This document shows positions 50,891-60,775 of a stretch of 64,000 bases of DNA, piece after piece. Origin of the DNA: Colius striatus (taxonomy: Eukaryota; Chordata; Aves; Coliiformes; Coliidae); assembly GCF_028858725.1 (NCBI RefSeq), contig NC_084765.1, forward strand, positions 9,751,501 through 9,815,500, read 5' to 3'. Position 1 is the first letter of the stretch. Each line of letters opens with the position of its first letter. Under the pieces are notes generated by a model. That model saw nothing but the letters and a program-made list of their open reading frames with translations. It did no database searches and had not been told where the DNA came from. Both the position numbers and the translations under genes were made by a program.

Positions 50891-53036
50891 TTGCTTTAAG
50901 TTCATTAGACATCAGAGATTTCCAAGTTTCTTTCTAAATCATCATTTTCTCTAAGTTTACCATTACATTTCTGCTGAAAAGCAGAAAATTTCCTGTAGTA
51001 AACAGCAGGAGAAAATTTCAGGAAAAAGCATTCCTAAAGACTGTGCTGTTGACAAACTGACATAAAACTTGATGGCAAGATGAATTTAAAAACTTGACCA
51101 GTTAGCAGTTTGCTGTGCTGCAGGAGTAACACGGTAAATCGTGCTGCAGATTTTTTCCTTTTCAGTGTGAAACAATTACTGTCATTAGCAAATAATTAAA
51201 AAGTACAGTCTTCCAAAGTTGTGGGTTTTCTTTTTTTAAATGCTATAAAACCATTACAGATACATTTCTTCACATATATACAGATGCCTACCATGTTACT
51301 ATAAATTGTCACTATGACCAGTCAATTTTCAAGCAAAGTTTTGCTGAATACATGTTTGAGCATTAATGGCAATTTATTTCAGATGAATGCTACCTTAAAC
51401 ATTTTTCTTCAAGCACATACTTCACATGGTTTTCCCAAAATACAAAATCACTCTAAAATATGAAAACCTTTATCCTTGCAGTTTAAAGAAAAACAAATTA
51501 CCTAGAAGAAAAATCCAGTTTGTTATTTATTTTTAAACAGAAGACACATGTCCTTTTAAAGAAATAAAACAATTCAAATAATGTTTTCCCCATTATTTTA
51601 AAAAAATAAATAGAAAATACCTGCCAGCCCATAGGCATCACAGTCATTGAATTCAACTGGAAGGTGATCCTCAACTTCACTACTGAATGGGACATTATTT
51701 CCTACTCTTTAAGCCATATACTTTTGGCTACAAATAAATGCTACAGATACTTTGAATTGTAGGCTATACATATCACCACGTTTATGTATTTACCTATTTC
51801 CTAGTTAACTTCTGAATTAAAATATTTCAGTGTTTGAGAGGCAGTGTTTGAGGCAGGGAGTATGCTTACCTCACTGGCTAACTAGGCCAAAAAATTAATC
51901 AGAATTTGGGATGTTGCTATCTCTCTGCTGTTAAATAGATTGTTTAACTTATCCCAAAGCCTTCTGATTAAGGTAGACCTTGTTGAGAGACATGTGAAAT
52001 TTAATGATCATCTGCTACAGAGTATAGAACTTCATTTTTCTCTCATCAGCTTTACACATTGAAATGAATGAAACTCTCAACTAAGAAGTAATCTCCTTAG
52101 ATTTTTACTGCTTGTTCTAAACTTATATTTTTATGAAATTCCAAAAGAGAACAGGAGCAGTGTCTACCCAAAGGCACAACAGCAGTGACTTCAGTTACAG
52201 ATGAGTGTTTCATAAGTTGATATTCCTCAAATCAGTCACCTACTGAGGAAGCCTTGACTTGAGGAATAACTCAGGTCTAATGACACTACCACAGTTCCTT
52301 TTACTTACAGTTTCAATCAAGCCTTCACTCAACTAAGAGTTGCTCCTCAAATTTATTAAAACACTTTAAATAAATTCGTGGTACAGATTATATCCCACTA
52401 CCAACAAAGGGTATCTAGCCCATGTAAGAAATGTAAAAGGCATGACTAGGAGTAATATGAATTAAGTACTTTTTTTTTTAACATATTCATGCAAGTTATA
52501 AACCTCCTAACCCAGAGCAAAGATGGAAGCAAGAAAAAACATAGGTATGCGCCATACTCAGGTTTCAAAACCTAGTCATTTGTCATAAATATTCCCCAAA
52601 CACCTGAAAGAACACATTCTTTCTTGGTCTAATAAAAAAAAACTCCCCCCTAAAAACCCCAAAAAGGCCGTGGGGAAGCAGGGGAGTGACAACAGAGAGG
52701 AGAATGCTTTTCAAATGGACTACCTCCCTCAATGGCCTGATCACAAGATGAAACAGGGCGGGGAAAAAAAACAACCTACAAAATATCCTTCATCTGTGTC
52801 CGAGTTCTGGAAATGTGTCTGGACATCACCCTTCATGCTCTAACATACAGTACATGTCATAGTGAAAAAATCCGATTGCACCTCATTTCTGTCAGAAGGA
52901 ATCCACTGTTCTTTTAAGTCACACATCAAATTGCATGAAAAGTAAAAAAACCGAAAGAATAACCCCACAAGAAAATAGTGAGGTTGTTAATTTTGAAAAT
53001 CTGAAAGGCACAACTGAGCAAGACACGTAGAAGAAT

Positions 53037-53423
53037 TTAAACCCTATAGAATTTTTTCACCCATTCAAGCACGTTTTCAAGTGATAGCTCTGCTTCCCGG
53101 TACATATGAGTAAGTACCTCTAGAAGAGCACAGAGGAATGGCACACCAAGGCTCAAGAGTTCGTACAAGTAGGTATAGTTATATGCATTGTCCCTGAAAT
53201 GAAGATTGGTAGCGTGCAGAAAACCATGCATCCAGTTAGACAGGCGTCTGGGAATGTCAAGCAGATCCCTTGTCACCCGCAGGGGCCAGCTTAGTGTGCC
53301 CCTAAAGAAGGAAGTCAGGATACCTGGGGACCTGTCCTCTGGACTGCTAGCAGAAGACAAAGTGCTTTCTGTGGTGGTCTCTGTGGCTTTGGACTCCTCT
53401 CTCTTCCATGCTTCTGTTGCCCC
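53037..53423 (-). CDS. MICAL2: MICAL2 branching exon; alternative C-terminus of short isoform
   Basis: From the acceptor (..ctttatataag) at 53424 the frame runs GATEAWKREESKATETTTES and on to a stop at 53037-53039, 128 codons. The tail contains TSFFRGTLSWPLRVTRD and later NAYNYTYLYELLSLGVPF, then a hydrophobic run ending in charged residues and YRV. From memory, the common human MICAL2 isoform ends in a clearly homologous tail (SFFRKVLGWPL.., AYNYCYMYELLSLG..), so this is a genuine terminal exon. The short isoform in this window adds up to 256 residues from 57023. The LLSLGVPFLCALLEVL segment is long and apolar enough for a membrane-touching or buried helix. For the long isoform only 53324-53423 is used (100 nt, phase 0 in, phase 1 out). 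The 3' UTR of the short form would extend left from 53036. Confidence 0.9.
   Translation of the reverse strand, partial: GATEAWKREESKATETTTESTLSSASSPEDRSPGILTSFFRGTLSWPLRVTRDLLDIPRRLSNWMHGFLHATNLHFRDNAYNYTYLYELLSLGVPFLCALLEVLTHMYREAELSLENVLEWVKKFYRV
53318..53327 (-). promoter_or_regulatory. MICAL2: Internal alternative 5' splice site in the branching exon
   Basis: The sequence CCCCAG|gtatcc lies inside the short-isoform reading frame, with the cut after 53324. Cutting here leaves phase 1, exactly what the next downstream exon (34365, starting AC CAC TAC) needs, giving a GAC codon across the junction. Human isoforms, as I recall, diverge at the corresponding Ser-Pro-Pro position. The choice between this donor and read-through would decide whether the bMERB C-terminus is made. 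Confidence 0.75.
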
Positions 53424-53768
53424 CTTATATAAAGCATTAAAAAAATGTTAAATACATTTCTAAAAACAAGAAGTTCAGTTTCTGTTACTGTTGTCAAGAT
53501 TTTACCTATATTATCATTTCCAATTGCTTTAAGTTCAACTTTACAGAGGAAAAGCTAACGTCCATTGAGAAGCAGACTACAAATACAACAAACTCTCAGA
53601 AGCAGGAGCCTGTATTTTAGCACTATTTTCACTGCTTCTAGACATCAGGTAGAAAACATCTTACATATACACACACACAGAGTGTTGCACTCACACCCAC
53701 AGTATTGCACCCTGCTCCAGGTAAAGCTGCCTGAGCATTTCTTGCATTAGCAATACAATGATACTTAC

Positions 53769-53857
53769 CGTTCCCTGGATCTGTAATGTTGCTCTTCTCT
53801 TCCTGTGTTTAGTATTGATTTTGCAGTGTGTAAAATGAGGTTTACAGTAAAATTTAC
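53769..53857 (-). CDS. MICAL2: MICAL2 LIM domain exon 2
   Basis: An 89-nt exon, phase 1 in, phase 0 out (residues 99-128), with acceptor ..cttttgtag and donor ACG|gtaagtat. It completes the LIM domain with [12 protein letters not shown], which supplies the last zinc ligands C103 and H106, then continues into a basic stretch (KHRKRR) that begins a charged linker. The basic run could serve as a nuclear localisation or lipid-contact patch; that is inference only. The donor is close to consensus, so the exon is expected to be constitutive. It joins in frame both to the short-isoform reading and to the long-isoform reading of the next exon. Confidence 0.94.
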
Positions 53858-54865
53858 CTACAAAAGTAAAAAAATCACATATATGACACTTGTCTATATG
53901 TCTACGGACTGAAACCCATACAAAGATGAAATCAAGAGTAATTAATGCTTGGTCAGCAAGAAGAATGGGAATCTTGCTGCCAACTCTGGATGGGTTTCTT
54001 TTACAGTACACAGATTTTCACATTTGTTAAATAAAGCAAAGTCATTTATCTACCATATAGCTTGAAGATTAATAAATAGTAGAAAATTAAGGCTCTATAA
54101 ATACCAAGTCACAAACACAGGACATCATACATCAAGAAGACAAGTAATAGGTTTTTAAAAAGTCTTTGCAGAAGATCCTTTTGTAGACGGAATCAGGTTA
54201 ACTCTTCCATCTACTCAAATCACTTGGAAGTGGCAAGAGAATTTCAACTCAGTTTAATAACTTCCCTCTAAAAAAAAAAAGAAAAAAAAAAAAAAGGAAA
54301 AAAATAATAGCCCATGTCCCAAACCCCAGGCTGTAGGTGGGATTGAGCGTGCAAAATCTGAACCTCCCATTCTATAGCAGACTGGAATAAATTCCACTGC
54401 TGCCTGGCTGGTACTACTGCTTTCAACTCCTGAGCCATAACAACTTGAAAGATATGTTATAGTACACCCATCCATGTAAATCTGCCACTATCCTGGCTTA
54501 TCTTTATAGATCATGTTGTTTAATGGCCAGTTATAAATGAAATGTAAGAATAATTCTGTACTGTTGGGAGAAAAATCATCTTTTCTCCCCTCTGCTTTGA
54601 CATGTGATTGGACAAACTGCATTTTGGCCACTCGCAATATTTTCCACTGATTTCTTCATTTAAAGCTCAGGTCTGTCATAATTGGATTCTTTTGAAAGAC
54701 TAGAACTGCAAGTACAAGGACTCAAAGATCAGCATGGACACAAACAACATACTTGGCAGACCTCCTCCTGACCGAGCTACTCGGCCAGGTCTTTTTCCCT
54801 AGTTCCACTAAAAGCATCAATACTTAGACATTTTAAAATATATTCTTAAATAGCTCCTATATTAC

Positions 54866-55052
54866 CTTCTTCAACATCAAAAGCATAAATTCCTAAACGA
54901 AGTGTTGTTGAACACATTTCACACTTGAAGCACTCCCTATGAAAGAAGTGGCCTTCTGCACTCAGGCGCTCCATTACATAGACTCTTTTTTTGCAGAAAT
55001 AACAAATGTCGCTCCCCCCGACAGACTGAGGAAATTCTTTTCGCAGAGATCC
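54866..55052 (-). CDS. MICAL2: MICAL2 LIM domain exon 1
   Basis: A 187-nt exon, phase 0 in, phase 1 out, with acceptor ..tttaacag and donor GAAG|gtaat. It encodes residues 37-99. The LIM zinc ligands are visible: C53-x2-C56-x17-H74-x2-C77 form the first finger and C80-x2-C83 start the second, with C103 and H106 on the next exon. The stretch [20 protein letters not shown] is typical of MICAL LIM domains. LIM domains are paired zinc fingers that mediate protein contacts; in MICAL proteins the LIM region is implicated in autoinhibition through the C-terminal domain. All ligands are intact, so the domain should fold. MICAL3 has a similar LIM domain, but the surrounding exons point to MICAL2. Confidence 0.95.
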
Positions 55053-56915
55053 CTGTTAAAAGATAAAAACAGAAAGGCACATAAAGCCATTGCACTACAC
55101 AGATATAAATTCTTATTAAATAGGCTGCTGCTTCAGCTGCTTGAAGTTTTACACAGTACTCTCCATGCAATTAAAATAAGCACCAGTCAGCTTTTTTATG
55201 GCTCATTTGCTCTAAGTCTATAGATTCATGCCGCAATTCGTAACTTAGACATCACGAGGACTTTAAGGGGTAAGTTTTCAGTTGGACTTGCATCCAGCTT
55301 GCCTCTGGGAGTTCACCCACAGGAGCAGTCATCAGCCCCGCACCATCACTCATCAGCCCACGCCGTGCTGCCTCAGGCACTCAAGTCTCACAGCTGTGGG
55401 CACTGGTGTTTCTCAGAAGAGGGCAAAGGCTGACTTTGCCAGCCTTGGACAACAGATGTGTTTGAAGCTAAGAAAACAGCCACAAAATTCAGTTTGTACA
55501 TGCTCTGGAGGAACATGTAGGTCAGTCCACGAAGAAAAAATGAGTGTTCAATGCTGGTGTCTGAACTACCAATCACACTGCTGCAGATGTGCTTCTCCTC
55601 TTAGCCGTGTTCCTCCTGAGAATACACACCAAGCTAGGCCTTGGTTTATTTAAAAATCAGTTTAATTCCTAACACAGACATTCAGAATATTTTTAACTCT
55701 TTGGATTTGATGATCCATATTAACAACTTGAAACTTCTGAAAGCTTTTGTTAATTTGGGATGACAATTAGCATTCTTTTATTGCCACAAATCTCATCTGT
55801 TCTGGATACACATGCAAAAAGGCACAGAAAAATACATAATAAATGGATTAGATGCCACTGGACCTCCTTTCTTGTTAGAGGCAAGTATGAGGATGTTACT
55901 TTGCGTCACTGTGTTATGTTTAGTTAAAGGCTGGTACAGACATGCATCCTGTCTCTACCACAGTCATTACCCTCCTACTCCACCATCCCCATTGACACAG
56001 GAGAGGTACCATACATGTGAGAGAGGAGGTGCAGGCTTGGCTGAGTCCAGGCACCTCCTGACTTCAGCACACAGTCCACACAACGCATCTTTAATTTGAC
56101 AGCAGAAGGCATCCTTGGAACGATCTTTTAAGTGCAAGTCACAATTGTCATTGTGATATTGTCTTGTGCTTAGAAGTTGAGAATCCTGTTCCAACTCTGC
56201 CATTAGTAATCCATTTGGCTGTAATGGATCACTTCAGAGCATGAAACTTACCAAATGAACAACCATGCAACTGCAAAAATATACAAATGCATTTTTAAAA
56301 ATATGATGTTAATGGAAGAGGATTGTTAAAATGAAGCAGAAGCAACTGAGTTTAGTGCTGGCTAATAAGTAAGTGTCATCATCACAGCACACCACTTTGT
56401 TTTGCTTCCCAATACCTGACAGCTCTGAGCAGTGGAGGCGGGAGATGAAGAATGAGGAACGGGGCAAGAACCTGCAGCTCTGTCCAGAGACTGCTTCTGG
56501 ATTCAACACAGAACAGCGTCAGAGTTTAAAAACAGCTCACTTCAAAATCAGGCATGGTGATTCAGCATTGGTGTGTCAAAAATAACTGCATAGACATGTA
56601 CTGTACAAAACTTTCCTTAGAAGTTACCCTGATTAATAATTGTGTCCTGTTACTAATTGTACAAGTAATTACATTTAATAAAAGCCTTCTGAAGTTTTAA
56701 TTCATACAGGCAAGTAATATAAATATAAATAGAAGACATGAGCAACCTTTCCAGCACATCCACACATCAGCATATTTTGCCAGTATGCAGTTGGTTCCTT
56801 AAAAAGTGTTAGACCTTCCAAATTGCTTAAAGTGCTCCATAACCAGGGCCTGAAGTCAGGATGACATTTTAGAAACACCACTCAAGATACTGTTTCTTTG
56901 TGACTTTGGTCTTAC

Positions 56916-57023
56916 CAGTTCAAGGGGGGGAAGCTGTGGCTTGGGTCTGTGATCATTCACATACAGATTGACAAGAACTTCAGCCACAGCTCCAATTGCA
57001 CTTGAGACTTTTCCTACAGTCAT
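56916..57023 (-). CDS. MICAL2: MICAL2 exon preceding the LIM domain
   Basis: A 108-nt exon, 36 codons, phase 0 at both ends (residues 1-36 of the window-encoded fragment). The acceptor is ..ctggttag before ATG ACT GTA and the donor is CTG|gtaag. It encodes [19 protein letters not shown] followed by a short Pro-rich stretch ([10 protein letters not shown]). In known MICAL2 proteins a closely similar [16 protein letters not shown] segment lies directly before the LIM domain. The leading ATG is an internal Met, not a start, because the exon has a splice acceptor. It joins in frame to the LIM exon at 55052. Function of this segment alone is not known to me; it probably forms a helical linker. Confidence 0.92.
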
Positions 57024-58057
57024 CTAACCAGAAAAGGGGAGAAGATGAAGAACAGGAGGAAGAGCTTTAGTTATTCTCGAAAAAGAACTTCATGAGAAAA
57101 GGATAAGAATAATTTGCAAACATGCAAACAATAAAAGCAAGCTAGGAGAAAGGGCAGAGACAAAGCCTAGCAGAGCATGTTCATGCATGATCAGAGTGGT
57201 CCAGATGGTGGCCACAGAAGACTTCCATGCACTCCACATACTTCTCCCTGAGCTAATGGAGAAATAGCTGCTGAACCAAATGTTGCCCAACAGCACAAGG
57301 CATCCTGCTGTGTCCATCAAAGGCTAAGCTGGGAGCTACTGCCTGGCTATCATGGTTGGACCATTCTGATGGATCAAAAAATCCCCTATTACTCACTTTG
57401 GCATCTTAGGACTTTGTTCTTACATTTCAGATCAGGAGGTGGGGACTAAATTTCACATGAATGGACCACAAAGTGTAGCATTTCAGGAAACATTCTGTGA
57501 AAATGTTATAGAAGTCCGACATGGAAATGTTTTGTTGATGCTCACAGGGCAACCATTCTCCCTTTCCCCAGTGACCCATCTTAACATCAGGGAAAACTGG
57601 AGAAACTATGCCCATGAAAGGAAGACATCTCCTTTAATCTGCTTCATCATGCTATTGCAGCTACTAATGTTAGGCTGCTTCTAACCAAATTTTAGGCAGG
57701 CCTGCAAGGAGACTGCAGTTCCTTAGGCTGTGTCTTCAAATGCACTGTAGCCAGACCACTGACTACATAGCCCAGGCTTCCCTGCCAAGCACATGCCTGG
57801 GGACTGGAAAAGAAGACAAAAAAGGTAGATATGTGGCAGTGTGCATGTGTGAGAGCAGACAAGCAGTTACTCTAGGCCTCTGTTCCTGGAAAAAAGTAGC
57901 TTTTGTAGACTTACAGTAGTATTTTCCAACCTAAACCAAATGTCCTGTAGTGATTTTGATTTTAGTTTTAGCGTCAATATAAGATCCCACAACCTCTCTT
58001 TGCTGGTGGCAAAGGCAGAGAAGGCCATCCTGGTATGGCCAGGGATGTGATTGCTTC

Positions 58058-58684
58058 TCACAGAATGGAATGGTAGGTAGGGGTTGGAAGGGACCTTTAG
58101 AGATCATCTAGTCCAAGCCCCCTGCAGAAGCAGGGTCACCCAGATCAGGTTGCATAGGAACATGTCCAGGTGGGTCTTGAAGACCTCCAAGGAAGGAGAC
58201 TCCACAACCCCTCTGGGCAGCCTGTGCCAGGGCTCCCTCACCTGAACAGTCAAATAGTTTTTTCTTATCTTTAAGTGGAACTTTTTGTGTTCCAGCTTCA
58301 TCCCATTACCCCTTGTCCTGTTGCTAGCTACTATAGAAAAAAGGGATGACCCAACCTCCTGACACCCACCCTTTGGATATTTATAAATGTTAATAAGATC
58401 ACCCCTCAATCTCCTCTTCTCCAGACTAAACAGCCCCAGTTCCCACAGCCTTTCCTCGTATGAAAGATGTTCCCATCCCCTGATCATCCTGGTAGCCCTG
58501 CGCTGGACTCTCTCCAGAAGTTCTCTGTCCCTCTTGAGCTGAGGAGCCCATAACTGGACACAGGACTCCAGATGAGGCCTCACCAGGGCAGAGTAGAGGG
58601 GGAGAAGAACCTCCCTTGACCTGCTGGCCGCACTCTTCTTGATGCATCCCAGGATGCCATTTTTTTCCCCTAGAAGATCCATGA
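58058..58684 (-). mobile_element. CR1 LINE 3' fragment with intact ORF2 C-terminus
   Basis: Starts with the tail (cacagaatggaatggtaggt .. ggaagggacctttagagatc) and continues in one open minus-strand frame of 192 codons: [90 protein letters not shown]. This is the region after the CR1 reverse transcriptase. The lack of stops suggests it is younger than the other copies. 5'-truncated; no reverse transcriptase catalytic region is present. Confidence 0.93.
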
Positions 58685-59939
58685 ACTCTCATCTTTTGCT
58701 CCACCTGCTTCTCACAAAATCCAAATTCTAAGTCTCACACTTCTCAGTGAAATAATTCTTCTACTGCCACCAAGTCTTGCAAATAGAAAGGTTTTAAAAT
58801 ATCAGACAGTTACCATGAAAAAAGAGAAAATAATGAAAGTAATGGTATTCATGATACTTTAAAGCATTTCCTATCAAGCTCAAAAGCAACTCTAATGCAT
58901 TGTGGGTGTGTTTTCAAAAATTATCATGGATAATAATATTCTTGCTATTAAAAAAATTAATCAAGTTTAGGAACTTGGGAACACGTCCAGCTCTTCACAA
59001 CTCTTCTTGAAAGTTATCTTGTAATTAACTTCATACTGAGGCAGATGAAAAACATACATGTTAACATGACAAAGGCTATTCAAAGGCCAAATTTCTGTAT
59101 GACTTGGTTTTGCTTAAAATAAAAGGCTTTCAAATACTTAGTATTTGCACAACTTGTGGGTTAACAACAGCAAAGTTAACTATTAAGGACAGTGTTGCAG
59201 TATGTAATAAGTGGTACATTAAATTATAAACCAGAACTAGAACCGAGATTACTTGTTGCCACAGGAAAACTACATTCCTTCATATCGTTTAAGATCACAG
59301 AAGACACAAGTTTCCTCCCCAAATTTCCAAATCCAAATATGCTGGAAACTTTTAGGCATCATACAATTTACAACTTATAAGCTCCTAAGTAAAAGCACTC
59401 AAAGTCAGCTGAAGCACAAACTTTACCTTGAACTAGTTACATGCTGGAGTGATCAGTTAAACAACAAGGCTACATTTGAAGTGAAAGTAGTTAATTTCAG
59501 GTAAAGTGTTCCTGAGCCTGAACTAAACCTTGCAATTACATCAGGTTGGTTGATTTCTCTTCTCCACCCATTGGAGCAATCTGTGTCAACATTAAAGCAG
59601 TCAAAACAAAAAAACCTGCATGTTTATACATACTTTAAAAATGTTATTAAAAGGAAATGCTTTTGTAATGAATGTGAATTCACATTCCGCCTAAAAGCAA
59701 ATGGGATTTCAATCTAATCTAACTACCAAAAGATTGATGAATGCTCTGTCTCCTAATCAACAACCACCAACAAAAACGTTGTTACTTACAAGCAGGGAGG
59801 GCAGGAAGCAAGTGGATTTGAGGACTGATTAGATCTCATTTTACAGAAACTGTTTAATAAGGATATTACTGGGAGGAGATCTCTACTGGTTCTCCTTACT
59901 GAATCAGGTATATGAGTACCAATATAGGAGATAACAGCC

Positions 59940-60775
59940 TCAGTACTGCACCTTTCAGGCATCTGGCAGAGGGATTTAGATATGCTGGAGCATTGGACAG
60001 TGACTAATGGGATGAAATCTAACAAGTCCAAATGTCAGATCTTGAACCTAGGTTGGAGTAAGCATGAGCACAAGTACAAACTAGAAGTGTAGCTGGAGAG
60101 CAGCCCTGCAGAAAGGGGTCTGAGGGTGCTGGTCAGCAGCAGGCTCAGTGTGAGTCAGCAGTGTGAGCCCTGGCAGCCAAGAGGGCAACCCATGGCATGG
60201 GGTACATCAAACACAAACACAGGGCAACCAGACAGGCAAAAGAGGGGTCACCCGCTGTGCTCAACACTGGTGCAGCCTCACCTCCAGCACTGTGTGCACT
60301 TCTGGGCCACACAAATTACGGAGATGAAGGTCCTTGAATGTGTCCAGGGGAGAGTAACAAAGCTGGTGGAAGGGCAGGAAGGGATGTCCTATGTGAGGAG
60401 TAGCTGAGGACTTTGGATTTGTCTAGTTTGGAGAAAAGGAGGCTGAGAGGTGACCTCATTGCTCTCTACAGCTTCCTGAGGAGGGGATGTGGAAGCAGGG
60501 TGCTGGTCTCTCTTCCCTGTGTCCAGTGATAGGACATGCAGGAATGGTTCAAAGCTGCAACAGGGAAAGATCAGATTGGACAGTAGGAAGCATTTATTGA
60601 GATAGGGTCAGACATTGGGACGGGCTTCCTAGAGAGTTAGTCAGTGCTCCAGGCCTGTCAGTGTTTAATGCCCTTAATATCGTGCACTAGCCTTTGGTCA
60701 GCCCTGAAGTGGTCAGGCAGTTGGACTAGATAATTGCTGTAAGTCCTTTCCAACTGCAGATATTCTATTCTGCTG
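59940..60775 (+). mobile_element. CR1-related LINE 3' fragment, old, sense +
   Basis: On the plus strand a degraded CR1 ORF2 end can be followed: a region similar to TNGMKSNKSKCQILNLG, then LVSSRLSVSQQCEPWQPRGQ, STLVQPHLQHCVHFWATQ, KVLECVQGRVTKLVEGQE, and a 3' part with gagaaaaggaggctgagagg and cagttggactagataattg. Several stops and frameshifts show it is older and of another subfamily than the 58-kb copy. Confidence 0.8.

Larger units (their letters stand above)
34366..53036 (-). other. Large MICAL2 intron plus 3' UTR of the short isoform
   Basis: For the long isoform the 19-kb stretch to 53323 is one intron. For the short isoform the right-hand part is 3' UTR: minus-strand AATAAA occurs at 52352-52357 and again further left (for example 48788-48793), but I cannot choose a cleavage site. 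Apart from listed CR1 pieces and the (TTTTC)n repeat I see no exon, RNA gene or intact element; many short open frames look random. Confidence 0.6.
53424..56915 (-). other. MICAL2 introns between LIM-region exons
   Basis: Introns 53424-53768, 53858-54865 and 55053-56915. An A-rich run lies at 54270-54303 and a short (CA)n near 53670. No other feature is seen. Confidence 0.7.
3430..57023 (-). other. MICAL2: MICAL2 locus, 3' part (LIM to bMERB)
   Basis: This span holds all coding exons I can assign, transcribed right to left. Known of the family: MICAL proteins are flavin monooxygenases that oxidise actin methionines and disassemble filaments; MICAL2 also acts in the nucleus on SRF/MRTF signalling. 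Seen here: LIM, linker and bMERB parts only; the catalytic and CH domains are not in the window. Every junction from 57023 to 3430 is GT-AG and the phases add up (0,1,0,1,2,1,1,0,1,0,0,1,2,1,stop), which is strong evidence for one continuous long transcript. MICAL2 is preferred to MICAL1 or MICAL3 because of the short-isoform tail at 53.0-53.4 kb and the MICALCL-like large exon. Intron sizes run from about 0.35 to 19 kb. Confidence 0.93.

Noticed and set aside
57903..57933. 30-nt open segment (DIWFRLENTT) between AG and GTAAGT
   Set aside because: In phase, but the acceptor lacks a pyrimidine tract; chance pairing is likely.
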